Below are positions 40,000 through 53,327 of a DNA stretch of 64,000 bases, piece by piece; within the stretch, counting starts at the first letter, position 1; each line of letters opens with the position of its first letter. The notes under the pieces are model-generated. The model saw only the letters and a list, made by a program, of their open reading frames with translations. It was not told where the DNA came from and made no database searches. Origin of the DNA: Epiperipatus broadwayi (Eukaryota; Onychophora; Udeonychophora; Euonychophora; Peripatidae); the NCBI GenBank assembly GCA_028023455.1, contig JAQFVV010000020.1, positions 4,385,092 through 4,449,091 of the forward strand. Direction: 5' to 3'. The translations under genes were made by a program, and so were the position numbers.

Positions 40000-42300
40000 G
40001 CGCCAAGGTTTTAGTGCAGTGTAAGAATGGTAGACGAATACAAATTCCATGAATACGGCCAAGTCTTTCATTTGAACTGCGGGAAAAAAACCAACCTCGA
40101 CATCTCCATATTTAATCCAGTTTCTTCTACCCGTATTCTCCACAACAATTTTTTGAGATCACTATTATCTCTTCTCGATATAGCTTACCCAACTCATTCC
40201 ATCTTAATTTTTTCAGTGATATCAATAAAACCTTTTTTCTTAGCTAAGTATTTTATTACTCTTAATATACATATCCCACATACTTCATTGAATGGGTTAG
40301 AAATCTGTCAATTGTTCTTATGTCGGAGTTCCATAAATATGAACTGATAAAATATATATTGCCTTTTAATATTATTTCTGCCAAACGCACTGAATATATT
40401 ATTAATTTCGTTCATTATGTATGTATTCATCTGTATAACCTCTCCATTCTTCATTAAATGGTCAGAAATCTGTGAATTGTTCTGTTAAATCTCAAGTCTG
40501 ACTTCCATTAGTAGGAACTGGTAAAACATCTATATTCCTTTTTAATATTATTTCTGCCTAAAGCACTTTATTCAAGTTTATGACTAATTTCCTCTGTGTT
40601 CATCTGTATTAATAATCTGACCAAGGTATTTGCAATTGTTAACTTCTGACCCCCCCCCCCCCATGTGTCAAAGCATCGGCCGGGAAGCGAACCCGGGACA
40701 ACTGCTTGTAAAGCACTTGACCACCAACACTTGCTTAATTTCTAATTGATCATTCTTTATGCTATGAAAATCCATTGAACATTATTTTTTAGTCTTTTTA
40801 CCATTTATATTTAGGCCTATTTTTTTTTACTTCTATCTGATAACTTGTGCAACATTTCCTGAAAATCTAAAGCATTATTTCCCAAAAAATCTTGCACCAT
40901 CTGCAAAATCTGTGATTTAAATCTCATTTAATTTTACATTCTTAGCATCATGTCATACACATTTCTCATCTAATTGCTGTTGCATTTTAATAAATATTCT
41001 TATTGTGGGTCTATATCTTTATCCAATGATTATTCTCCATTAAAATGTTTATAGAATCAAAAGCCTTTTCATAATATAATGGCAACTCATATTCATTAGT
41101 CCTTTGTATAACTTCTCTCAATACCTGAATGTGATCCACTATGCTAAATTCAGCTTATTCTTTTGACTGATAAGAAACCAAAGTTTACTGTAGATGATTT
41201 ATAATTATCTTGGTAAAGATTTTGTATAAAACTGATAGAAGTCTGATAAATATATAATTTTTACATTTGCTTATTTTAAAATATCAATAATTCCATGTAA
41301 CTGAGAGCAATACTTTATTCTTGTATTTTTTTTTTTTTTCTAGAATTTTTTTTTACATATTTTACAATGACATCTCTCCTTTTAATAATAATTCATCTTT
41401 TCTTTTTATTACAAAAATAATTTTTCTTCCAATATTGAGCTGTTCTTTTACACTTTTGGTACTTATTCTAGCTTTCCTAGCTAATTTATAATTATATTTT
41501 TTTTATATCGCTATTAACTCTTTTTCAATCATTTTATATATCTAAATATTTAATTCTTCTTAATGAATCATTTTTTAAATTTTTCATATTCCTTTTTTTC
41601 ATATGTTAATCTTGTCTCTAGAAAAATTGCTGGATAATTCCTGCTTTTTTTGTATCAGCTGTGTTGCAGTTCCTTATTAATTGTGTGTGTTATTATCATA
41701 TAGATTTCAATCATCTGAACCATCTTCTATGGTTATTAATATTTTAAAACAATTTGCAAGTTTTAATTTAAATTCATTGAAGTGTTGGTAATGTTGTCTA
41801 ATAGTTTTTTGTCTAGTTTTAGATTAACGTATTTTACTTCTCATTAATTGCTAACATGCTTGGTGTTGAATCTATTAAGAAAATTACATTCTTGAAATAC
41901 ATATTTTAGTCAAAATATAATTAATTCTACTGTATTTTCATTTGGATGCTTTTATGTCTATTTTGCATTTATTTTAAAGAAAAATTCATATCATACTTAG
42001 TTGTTTTGTCAAGTTTTTTTTTTTTTTTTAATCATTTCTATCGCCATAACCAAATCCATCTTTTAATTGTTCTTCAATTTTAACATTAAAATTTTCTATG
42101 AAAATATTAAAATGTTTAATATGATCAAAAGCATTTTATACATCATATACATGAAAGTCCTTTACATTTTCATCACATTAAGAACTTGGAGCATAAACCT
42201 GAATTATTTGCCTTCCATTAATTTGGAATAATTAATTTGGCCATTCTGATATACCATTATTTTCCACACTGTTGTTGTTTCACTCTTTATTTATAATGAA
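40000..42300 (-). pseudogene. RTE-like non-LTR retrotransposon relic (endonuclease + reverse transcriptase)
   Basis: Read right to left, broken minus-strand frames give an endonuclease part (about 42060-41800: KDGFGYGDRND and later a QLMRSKIR-like segment, where families have GFG.RN and NTGSDHR). Then come reverse transcriptase pieces near 41090-40860 (YYEKAFDSIN and ITDFADGARFF, the A and C catalytic regions, the latter with FADG instead of FADD), and a downstream part near 40330-40010 (KIKMEWVGK). The segment 40286-40415 is partly duplicated at 40451-40604. SINE copy 3 has inserted into it at 40650-40734. It has no intact frame. Confidence 0.7.
40650..40734 (-). repeat. Short tRNA-derived SINE, copy 3, with a C/G tract in place of the A-tail
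   Basis: On the plus strand a run of 13 C is followed by ATGTGTCAAAGCATCGGCCG, GGAAGCGAACCCGGGACAAC, TGCTTGTAAAGC and CTTGACCACCAACACTTGC. Compared with other copies it lacks about 12 bp between the anticodon arm and box A. The tail is a G-run on the SINE strand instead of the usual A-run. Confidence 0.8.
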
Positions 42301-42336
42301 TTTCTATTTTTGCTTCATCACATTTTATATTTATCA

Positions 42337-42998
42337 AAACTGTTAAAACAGTAACAAACTCTTCAGACAGTGCAAGCCATAGTAATCAATGGATGCTAGA
42401 AGATTCATGATAAAATCCATATCTAGTGTCTACTTATCCAATGTCTCCATGTTAGTTTCTAGCTTGTAGCTTTCATCAGTGAGGAGCTTTGGATTTGAGA
42501 TCACTGCACCTAGATCTTAGGATTAACTGCAACTCTCCAGCATCTGCCTTTTATCTATTTAATTAACTGTAAAGCTATGAACCCAAGGTGAAAGCACAAT
42601 AATATTTTCAATCCAAGTCAATTTTCTTATATAGTACTTCAGATTTGAACTCAGTTCAGTATCTATACATTTTGAGGTTTTTAATCATAGTTACGGTTAG
42701 CCTATAGGCAGAATTGATATCTTACTGCTCTTAAAACATCATATGATCATAGCTTTATAATTAACTAAATAGGTAAAAGGTTGCTGCTAGAGGGTTGCAT
42801 TAAATCCTAAGATCTAGGTGCAGTGTTCTCAAATATAAAGCTCCTCACTGATGAAAATCCCAAACTAGAAACTAGTCTGGTGATATTGAATGAGTAGACA
42901 CTAGATAGAGACTGTATGCACAAACCTAGTATCATTAATTTCTATGGTTTACACTGGGAAGTGCTGTCTGGAAAGTTTGCTACTGTTTTAACAGCTTG
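42337..42998. mobile_element. Large inverted repeat made of two copies of a ~300-bp dispersed repeat
   Basis: The left arm (AACTGTTAAAACAGTAACAA, ...TCTAGTGTCTACTTATCCAA, TTTCATCAGTGAGGAGCTTT, CACTGCACCTAGATCTTAGG) pairs with the right arm ending ...TACTGTTTTAACAGCTT. The arms are about 75-80% alike by eye. A third copy lies at 43080-43370 and a fourth at 60420-60791. No coding is seen. The outer ends are conserved enough to suggest DNA-transposon termini. Confidence 0.7.
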
Positions 42999-43079
42999 TG
43001 TAACGCATAGGAAATGGTGATCATATGATGTTTTAGTAATATTTTAAATCAATTTTTCCCATAAAATAGTGATGACTGG

Positions 43080-43370
43080 TCAATAAGAACCAAAGCCACT
43101 AAAATGTATAAATACTGAACTGGTTCAGATAGTTAACTAAATAAGTAAAAGGTGACTGCTGAAGGGTTGCATTAAATCCTAAGATTTAAATGCAATTTTC
43201 TTAGATCCAAAACTCGTTACTGATCAAAGCCACAAGCTAGAAATAGTTTGGGGATATTGGATGAGTAGACACTAGATAGGGATTATATGCACAAACCTAT
43301 TTTTCAGTGTACAGTGGTTTGCAATGGTGGGGGGGGGGGCACTACTGTCTGGGGGAGCTTGCAACTGTAT
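43080..43370. repeat. Third copy of the same dispersed repeat family
   Basis: Same orientation as the right arm of 42337-42998: AGGGTTGCATTAAATCCTAA, then GGATGAGTAGACACTAGATA, TATGCACAAACCTA, and ACTACTGTCTGGGGGAGCTT at the end. It carries an expanded run of G at about 43329-43339 where the other copies have GGGAAGTG or similar. Confidence 0.7.
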
Positions 43371-43756
43371 TTTTTTTCATTTGTGCTTCTAATAATGTGA
43401 CATTATAGGAAAGTACATGTATATTTTTTAAATCACTTATTTTTTACTAATTTCACATTCCATAGCCTGATTCTGCAATTAAGAGATTTTTATCACCTTC
43501 TACCTTTATTTGCTGACTTGTCTGGTGACTACAGCCTTCTGTGAATAAGGGCTATAATTTAGTTTTGTCTGTCATAATTGTAAATATCTATTTAAAAAAA
43601 GATAACTTCACATACATTCATCTAGCCTTCAAAAACTAAGAAGAATGATTATAATCTTTCTTTATCTTAAGCTGAGTAGTAAAAAAGGAAATAAACTCAT
43701 CAGGCTGTATAATAACATTAACACTTTTATTAAACATTTCACAATACAATGTAAAT

Positions 43757-43912
43757 AAAATAAATTTATTCTTTCATAATTGCTTATAGTTTTAACTGCC
43801 CGGCAGTTGTCATCAAAGCTCTCTTTGTTAAGAGTTAAAGAGAGCTCTAATGATAACTGCTCGACAGTTGAAACTAAATAAACATAAAGGAATAAATTTT
43901 ATTTTTTTAAAT
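43757..43912. repeat. Near-perfect hairpin of about 155 bp
   Basis: Arms CTGCCCGGCAGTTGTCATCA + AAGCTCTCTTT and AAAGAGAGCTCTAATGATAA + CTGCTCGACAGTTG pair across a loop of about 11 bp. The pairing extends outward into AAATAAATTTATTC on both sides. It is GC-richer than its flanks. It is likely a very short MITE or foldback element; a small RNA precursor cannot be ruled out from sequence. Confidence 0.7.
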
Positions 43913-44383
43913 TGTATTCTAAAGATATAAATAGTATTATATAGATATATAAATCAATGCATATTAAATAATAAGTATTGATGAACAGTCCATTCATGTT
44001 CATTTATCTATATGAATAAACACAATCATTATAATTTCAATGGCAAATATGTATAGAATGGACTATAGGAATTTTCCCTGCTCATTTGTTTTAAGACCTC
44101 AAAGAGTCTTCTTGTTTTTAATAGTAAACTTCTTTCTTCAATCAAAAATAAACTACTATTATATGTAAAATAAACTACACTATTAACATATCTAATATTG
44201 TAAAATTATTATAGTACATAAATTTGATTCAAAATTGATTATTTGTCAATAGAAAAGGATACTCCTCCCACAACAAATAGACAAATAATTCTAAGTACAG
44301 ATTCCATAATAACCAAACTCTACATATCATATATAAAATTGCATGCCCCAAGTAGGATGCAGGGCTATTTATTATGATGAATC

Positions 44384-44605
44384 ATGCGCATGCCTATTCA
44401 CAAGGATTTACTAACACACTATCTTTATAAACGAGTCACAGATAATCCCTGGCCATACATTCAAAACCATAGCCATCAACATTGCCTGCATCGAGCAAAA
44501 ATGACTAAGTGGAAGATCAAAGAGGCATGGCATACAGCTAACAACTCTAATGCTGTAAATAAAAGGGAATTCTGCTTTCCCCTTTCGAAGAAATGGGCAA
44601 TATGA
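44384..44605 (+). pseudogene. Possible C-terminal fragment of a retroelement
   Basis: A 73-codon open frame in a GC-richer patch ends KWKIKEAWHTANNSNAVNKR then EFCFPLSKKWA. The pattern (K-E-A-x-H..., N-x-x-x-N/K-R, L-x-x-x-W) resembles the end of GIY-YIG-bearing retroelements such as Penelope-like elements. That comparison is from memory of the motif style only. No upstream part was found. Confidence 0.3.
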
Positions 44606-46279
44606 TTTGCATATATTTAAATAAATTTACTGCCCATATATAGATATATGTGAACCCAAATTATACCTATCTTACTGCTATAAATATGTGGAAATAATTC
44701 ACCATCAAAAGGCTAAGCTTCAGTAAACACATTTGTTATTAGTTTTTCTTAGGATAATAATTAAGTGCAGATGCTTATAAATTACAGCGATAAAAGAAAA
44801 GTTTGTTACATTTTAAATTGCAGAATAGAATAATTACATACTTGTGATAAAGGTGTAGTATGATATTATAGTCAAGTACATAATCTTCATAGACTGCCAT
44901 TTCTTGTTAGTCTTCTAATTATTATTTTAGCAATTCAATATTTAGAAGTATATTTCAGAATCATTAAAAATAATGTATCAATAGAAATTATTACAGGCCA
45001 TTACATTACTGCAGTTGTAATCATTACTGAGATAAGTTTTTATTAAATGAATTTTTTTTTTTATCATTGAACTATCTACTTTAAAAATGCAACATTCATA
45101 AATAAATACTTATATAAAAAAAGTCACAGAAACTGCAAAATATTTTAAATTCATTATGCCATCCAGAATTGAATAGTAATTGGATAGAAGAATTTGAAAA
45201 GTAAAAAGTATCATTCATGTTTATTTCTTTATAATATAATTCAATGTTGAAAAATAATTCAACTTAATACAATAAATGTAAAAAAAAATATTTCATGTAT
45301 TTATTAGCAGTAGAATAAAATGTTAAGATCATCAGTTAAACATTTTAATAAAATATGTAATATTTTCTTTATAAAAACATTTTTAATATGATAATGCTTT
45401 TATAAACATAATTACATGAAGGTGACATATTTTATTATTTTACCTAATAAAACTTACAATTTTTTTGACTCGTATATAAATCAAATGCATTGATTATATG
45501 ATTTGAGAACTACCTGTAATATAATTATTTAATGTATATTATAGTTATGATTTTACAAATGTTTATTTTGATTATTTTAACTTTTAAAAAATTATAAAAA
45601 TAAAATAAAGATGTATTATATGGAGTAGAGCTGTGTAATCATAACACACGGTTTCAAAGTCTCCTATGGATAATATAAATTTGTAAATAACAGACTATTT
45701 ATTGTACCGGTGACTCAAGTAAAAAAGGAAATTAATCCAGCCATATTTTGGGACGCCATTTTATTGTACCAGTAACCTTGAGGGACAATCTTTAAATACG
45801 ATGAGCAAATTTCATAGTCACATCTAAAATAGATCATAATAGAGATGATTGAACCTAAAACAGATATTTCCCTATCACTTCCCCAAGACTAACACTACTT
45901 TTTTGAAATAGTTTTTTTTTGTTAGAACAATAATTTAATTTAAATTAAAAAGAAACATGCATTTTATTCTTTTATCAGGGTATCGTGCTGAATGAACCAA
46001 TTTCAAATACCAGGATCCTTTAATTCACAGAATATTCCATCATTTTGTTAAGTAGTTAAACAATCTAATTAAAATATATATGTTTTCTCTTAACTGCTAA
46101 GTGCTAAAATGACCATTTGGAAATGAAAGTTGCTAAATAAATAAACATTGACAACTTGAATTTTTAAAACTAATAATTATTTATTCAATTAAATTATTCA
46201 AATATATATATGCACACCTACAAAGTTAAAGACAATTATTTTAAAATGCATTCATATAATAGCTAAGCATATAAAAAAT

Positions 46280-48990
46280 AAATTAATAACAATAACTGAT
46301 ACATGTAAAACACACCCTCCTACGAAGCATTTAGCACTTATAGATGAGTTATGCAAACGAATTATCGAAAGCACACCAACAACAAATAACGGTAAAATGA
46401 TGCTAGCATGGACCAAGGTATACAAGCCCATCTGTGAAGTGTTGGCCGAGTATCTGGCCACAAAAATGAAAATATTCATGTCCCAGCCATACACAGGGTC
46501 AAAAAATTATGATGGACTCCGAGATAATCACTCACAATCAATATTCTTTTGGCCTTTAATGAAAGTGAGAAGGTGAAAATTTATAACATACATTTCAATG
46601 AAAACCTACAAAAACTAAAAGCTTTTGAACCTCCTAGATATTTGGGTGAGGTAGATACAAAAGACATTTTCAAACCTCTAGACTTCATAAAATGCTTGGG
46701 GAAAATGTCATACATCCTATCCAGGACCACCCGGATTACCAAAATGTGTGTTTTCACATCAAAATACTTTTCTAATATAGCCAACATTTTTATCAAAAGA
46801 GATATATAAAATAAGAGGCTTATATCTAATGTCATTGGTACCCTTTTGTAAAAAATCCATTTCAACGACATTGGAAAATATTAGGCCTATATTTATGTAG
46901 TCTTTGGGCATCAAACTTCTAAAAAAAATTATTAAAGAAAAAAATGAACCATGTATACTACCAATAATATCACTTGCACAAATTGCAAGAGTTCATTAAC
47001 AGATCAAGCAGCCTATTATTTAAAACAATCATCAACACTGTATGTAATGCCAAGAAATATAATCCAGTGGTAATACAGCTAAATATAAAACCAGCTTTTG
47101 ATTGAATACCAATCGAAAATCTCATAATTACAATTAGTAAACCAACACCTAAACCCATACTATACTTAATTACAGATTTTCTAATACACAGAAATCCACA
47201 TAACATTAAATGGAAATATGTCACCCTCATTTATTCCACATCAGTCAGTTTCTCAGAGGATTTACTACTCACTGCCCTCCTATTTACCTTCTACTTAAAT
47301 CCACTGCTTAAATAAAAAAGAACTCCCAAGGATTTACATACCCATGCTAAAAAGGAGCATATCATGTGTCACATATGTGGACGATGTTACAGTTTTCCTA
47401 TCAACAAAAGCAGCTATCAACATTACACAAATACATATAAGCTGGAGGTCAATTTAGATAAATCGTGTATGGCACATATACGCAGTAAAAAAACAATATA
47501 AATATTTAAAGGAAAAAATACATACTTAGGATTTCCATTCCATCTAAGCTATATGGTGATGCAGATGCAGGACAAACTAACAAATTCAGTAAAAATCACA
47601 ATAATGTCATTGTGAAAAGGATATTTTTTACTATATACCAAAGTGTCTCATATTAACATGTTAATTATGACAAAAATTTACATATACCCCAATAATTATT
47701 TTCTCAAAATCATTTACCGCACTAGTTTACTCACTGTATAGAAAGCCTTTCTGGGGAAAAAATATTACTGCAATCTCAGTCAAAAAATTACAAGCACACC
47801 CCAATAGCAACAGATTAGGATTACACTTAATAAAAGTATTTAGAGTACAAAAAACAGTTAATCTTTTGTCATCTATGGAAAAAAATCCATCTCAAATTAA
47901 AACTATGTAATACCAATAAATAAACCTCCCCCATACTCAAAAACACTGGGCAGCAATTCTTGAATCAATTATATCCACAAGTCTTAAAATGGAATTTTAT
48001 CGAGAAAAAGTAAACTATAAGAAAACCTACAATATATTATTACCAAATACAGACAATACAAATATCAGTACTGGGGATTAACAACAAACAACTATGTAGG
48101 TTCAAGCATTGAACACTAACCCAAATACCTTGATTTTCTCACAAAATTAAATGAGTTCACTGCCAACATTACATTTCCTTAAATACAAAAGATTTTATAC
48201 TGACATTGATCCTATGTATGGACTATGTCACAGGAAAAAAGAGGAGGATAAAGGTTCATTTTTTGTTTAAATGCAGCCCTAGAATCCTATCAGAACTTAT
48301 ATAAATACAATACATAGGAAAAAGAATAGCAACATTCATTCACTCACAATCATTTTCAAATGCGGACTTTGCAGAAATTTGTATTACTAGTTATACTCTA
48401 CGCACTATGGTGGTCAAGATGCTTTTTTCTCTACAATGACAACAGTAGAAGTCACTTAAATAATTTAAAAGATAAACTAGAAGTAATCAAAATAAGAGAA
48501 AAAAATTCACCTGATCTTTATACAAATCTAGGTCACTAATATGGTAGAATTCCTGTTTATAATGAGCATTTCTTGTTAAGATATTCAGTTGTTATCTGAT
48601 TATTTTTTTGATATTATCTGAAGATATAAAATAGACCACTTGCAAAATCTAAATGACTTCCAGTAGAGAGAAATGAAGAAATAAAATTTGTTGTCTATAA
48701 CAATATTTGGACCTTAATGCATTTCTAAGTTTACATTCTAGGTGATGCAAACACAATTAGAATAATTACCAGAGATGAAGAGCTACTATTTGGAATAAAT
48801 TATGACAACTATTATTTTGTTTTATGTTATAGACTAATTAAAAGAGCATTATACTTATTTTATATTTTTTTCTCCTTTTTAAGTAAATTAATGGTTTATA
48901 AATGTATTGTCAAATTTAATAAGTTATTTTACCATTTTCTTTTATTGTAAATATAGTTGAATAAACCTGTTTTTGATAATAAAAAAAAAA
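46280..48990 (+). pseudogene. Non-LTR retrotransposon relic with reverse transcriptase and polyA tail
   Basis: Broken plus-strand frames include an open stretch 46549-46809. A reverse transcriptase core at about 47030-47450 shows KPAFD, ALLFTFYLNPLL (where intact elements have QG.PLS.LLF.LY.NPLL) and TYVDDVTVFLS, the YxDD catalytic box, intact here. Then comes LEVNLDKSCMAHI and YLGF. The 3' end shows AATAAA at 48960-48965 and an A-run ending near 48990. Many stops and shifts make it inactive. It differs from the Jockey and RTE relics; the clade is not assigned. Confidence 0.75.
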
Positions 48991-50006
48991 GCAATAACTG
49001 GTTGAACACTAATAAGAAACAAAGATGATTAAATATTATTTTAAAAGAAATTAGACATATATATCCTACATTTGTATTTGTAATTATTAATCAATTTAAC
49101 AAGATCTTATGTAATTGCTTTATGTTCTAATAAAGTTCTTTTGAAACTGAAATACATTCTAATAAAGAAATCAGATATTAGTGACTTAAGGTCTTTTCAA
49201 TATATTGGGTTTTTTTAAAAAAGTTTTTAAAAGAATAGTCTTACCATGGTATTTTTTTAAAACTTCCATTATTAATCAGAATGGTATGAAAAAATCGTGT
49301 TTTCTTTGTCTACTAGTTTCCTTTTAAATATCCTTTCACATAGTTTATGGTGAGTTAGTACACTTCAGTAATTAGCAATGCATATTTTCTGATTGTATCA
49401 ACAAATGATCATTGGATTCTATATTTCTGGAAAAGATGATTATTGCTTCATAAACTACAGTAAACTGTGAAATAATTTTTTAGCCACATTAAAAGTTCAC
49501 AAAAACTAAAAAGTTTATACTACTAAACTCTCCAGTCTAGATCCAATTAACACTAAAAACAATGTGACCTCTTTATTCTCTCATCATTCTTTTACTTTTT
49601 TAAAAATTATTTTTAATATACAATAGATCAGAATTAAACGACAGAATAAATTGGAAACTTATTTTAATTAGTTTGCAGAATAATTTTTGTTATCTGTAAT
49701 TCAGATCAAATTAATTTTCTTTTTTCAAGCAAAAAATGAAATACAATTATTTCAAATTTTTTTCTCTTAATTTAAGCCATTTTACATGGATTTAAATTAT
49801 TTATTAAAATTCATGTTAATAAATGTTACAAGTTTTCTTCATATTTTTACTTGTTTATTTAACCCATATATATTTTACCAATATACACACATACGTGCAC
49901 ATTCTTAATAATAATAATAATAATAATATTTTACATTTAAAAGAACTTTAAATAATCTTTAACAGTTGAGTACCTGCTTGCTATGCTGGGTGACCATTAC
50001 AATATT

Positions 50007-50394
50007 TATATAAATACTTTTAAGACAGGTTTTAAGCTGTATCAAATGCGCCTTGAAATTTATAATAGTCAAGCAATATATTTTGCCGATAGAGAGACTT
50101 CTCAAACCATGAGACAAGTTAGCAACTTTTATAAAGATAAGAGCGGCCCTCTTATCTTTAATCTAACTTTTTACTTATATAGGGCAAATATGAAGCATCT
50201 TGATTCGGATTGGCCGACATAAGTGGTAGGTTAGGTTAAAGATAAGATGGTCGCTCTTATCTTTATAAAAGTTGCTTTCTTATGTCGGGATTTGAGAGGT
50301 CTCTATCGGCAAAAGAAAGATATTGCTTGACTATTATAAATTTCAAGGCGCATTTGATACAGGTTAAAGCCTGTCTTAAAAGTATTTACATATA
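50007..50394. mobile_element. MITE-like long hairpin, arms about 155 bp
   Basis: Left arm 50007-50165 and right arm 50235-50394 are reverse complements with about 90% identity by eye (shared TAAATACTTTTAAGACAGG, ATCAAATGCGCCTTGAAATT, TATAATAGTCAAGCAATAT, TTTATAAAGATAAGAGCG). They surround a 70-bp loop. The open frame 49983-50222 merely runs across it. No transposase and no clear target duplication. Confidence 0.8.
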
Positions 50395-53327
50395 CTTCCT
50401 GTGCACTTAATAAATAATTATAACTCTGCAATATATATATAGTAATTTATGTAATTATTAAAAACATTTTAACGTAGCAAAATAATCCATCCTAATTTGT
50501 GAGGTTTAGACCATAAACTTGTTAAAAAAAATTTTGTTTGATGTAGCAAAATTCATAAAATGAACTTATAAAAGAATTGATAAAACAAAAAAAAGAACTA
50601 AGCAAATTGTTTTAAAATAATCTCTGCAATATATAATTTATCTTATAAAAAGTAGTCGCTTTATTTAATAATTAGCATTATATCATGATTTTATGTGTAT
50701 AAGTAGTTACATTTATTTACAGAAGATATAAATTATAAAGTAATTATAAATTTTTTACGTGAAATATATGCATGTGAGTGTGTTTGCATTTCAGTATACA
50801 AAATCTTGATTATTTAATAAATATTATGTGATAAAATATATTGATTAACTGTATATTTAACTATATTCTAAAAATAGGTGGTATATGGAATTATAGGAAA
50901 ATTTATCTTAAGCAGATCCTAATTTCAGAAAGCTAATCCTGATCAATCTTATCATTTAGTCCAGAAATAGATATAAATCTAGATGGTTTGAAAGATTTAT
51001 TTTTCTTTATTCTGTTTACATCTTGCATTCATCATGTTCATTGAAAAGTTGGAAGAAAGTTGAAGCTTAATATTTATTTTCCCTGAAATTCTTAAAGTAT
51101 GTTAGTTCTTGAAATTAAAATTTCTATTTGAAGAGTAGAAATGAAGATAAGAATTTTATATTTATTTCAATTTTTCAAATTAAATGCCAAATGCTGAAAC
51201 CACCTTTTGAAATTTTGTTATGCAAATGAGTAAATAATGCACTGAATTCCTATTATAATTAACTGTTTTGGAAAGAAAATGCCACAAGAAAATATATGCT
51301 AAAATAATTAAGCATTTGAAAAAGTATGTAGCTGTGCAGTTCAACAAAAAAAGAAAAGTTTGTTTTAAATAGCTATTACTTCCAAGCATATGTCAGCAAT
51401 TATTGTAATGCTGCATGTAATTAACTTTTAAAAAAAAATTAACTCCTTTAAATATAAGATTTTACAATTTTTATTTCTAAAAGGTTTATATTTGTTTTTA
51501 TCCATTAAACTTTATTTCATTTAAAACAAGGAAGGAGAAAAAAGCTCGATCTTCAGTTTTTAAAGAAAATATTTAAATTTTATATTAATATAAAATCTGT
51601 TTTAATTGTAAAAAAAAATCTCCCTGTAAAAGTTTTATTCTAAAGAAGATAGAGAATATTTTAATAATGTACTCAATTAATAAATCTCGGAAAATATATT
51701 TATTATTCAATTCTATGTGAATTTTATGCATCTGTTAAAATATATTTAATAGTTTGCTCCTGTAAAGAAAATTGTCTTTCTATAAATATAAAGAAATTTC
51801 AATGTAATTTTAAACTTCAAGAATTCCAATTGTCAAAATATTTTTTTATTATTATTCCTACAAAGAGAAAAGCTATCTTTCATACAAATATGCGGATAAC
51901 ATCACTATCTGTTACTTTCAAACAATTAATGCTTACAAACAAACTTTACACATTTTACATTCTTTAAAAATTTTTTTTTTTTAAAAAAGCAGATTGTTTG
52001 ACAATTTTTTCATATAATACTATGTAATTTCAATGTAATAGAATAATTAACAAAATAATATTAAAAAACTTATGTCACAAAAAATACACACATCCTAAAA
52101 TTATATAATACAAAATTATCAATAGCGATCATTTGCACAGAACCAATTGTGAATTGTGAGAAATTTGCAGAACACACTACAGGCTCTTACAGCCTGCCTC
52201 AGAAATGGTATATTTAACTGTTTTTGAGAAGGAACAGCGCCATCCAGTGACCTGTACCGTCATTGAAACTTGTACCGAAGTTGTGAAATAAATTTTAATT
52301 CCTATGGACTTTTGCTTTCAAATTGTGCACAAGCTTTGTTAAATATCTTATTTTAAAAAAATTAATTCTAACCAATAAAATAAAAGTCATCTGTGTTTTC
52401 GTGTAAGTTTCTAACAGATAATTACTTCAAATTTTTCTTTAATAAAATTTATCTACTTAAGGTTCTGTAATTTAATTATGTTATTTTAAGTTATAAGTAT
52501 ACATATATAACATTTACATGTAAACACATTTTGATTTTAAATTTAATTTCAAAAATCTTATTCATTATGCAATACAGAAAAAATACTGAATTGATTTATG
52601 CAATCATTATTAAATTACTGTTTAGAGAATATTATTTAAAATTATTTCTATTTTAAAATATTTGTAGATATAATTATTTTACTAATTGTTTAAAAATATT
52701 GTATAAACCAACATTATATTACAAATGAATATTTTTATTTAAAACATCAGATAAAGCATTTTACATAACATTTAAGTCTATGTTTACTTAATTATTCCCC
52801 TAATAAGTTCAAAGTTTAAAATGAATGCATCCTAAAGTAATATTAAGTTAGATTTAAACTTAAATCAATATACCAATTTTACATGTGTATTTAAAATAAT
52901 AGCATCATTTTGCATTATAGTAACTGATAGACAATAGTAGTCATCATCATCACTAGTTTATGCCAGAAAGTTGGTATATTTTAATAGCATGAATAAAATA
53001 TGATATTGATTTCTTTATGAATATTTTAGTAGAGTTGCTATGAGAATTTCAAAATAATTTTAATTCTCATATATTTGTACATGATGATATTAAATTATAT
53101 ATATGTTTTAAATTCTGTTACATTTTAGATATTAAAATCAAATATATGGAAAATTGTTTTTCTTTGAGAAGAATGATCAAGATAAATCTTAGTCATTGTT
53201 CAAGTTTATTTCTTTTGTGAATGTTGATATCTTTTATGAATTGAATAATTTAATATTATATCGAACATTTATTTTTATTTATGAAATGCCATCTTCACTA
53301 TCTCTCCCAACTTCTGTCCATATACAC

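Noticed and set aside
40027-40347. Open frame of 106 codons next to the AidB-like exon 1, and its antisense partner at 39952-40143
   Set aside because: It lies over the antisense of the RTE-like relic; the coding signal is on the minus strand and broken.
46252-47230. Minus-strand open frames rich in hydrophobic residues
   Set aside because: They are antisense shadows of the plus-strand retrotransposon relic, which carries the YVDD box.
49983-50222. Open frame of 79 codons
   Set aside because: It runs through one arm of the 50007-50394 hairpin, whose structure explains the sequence.
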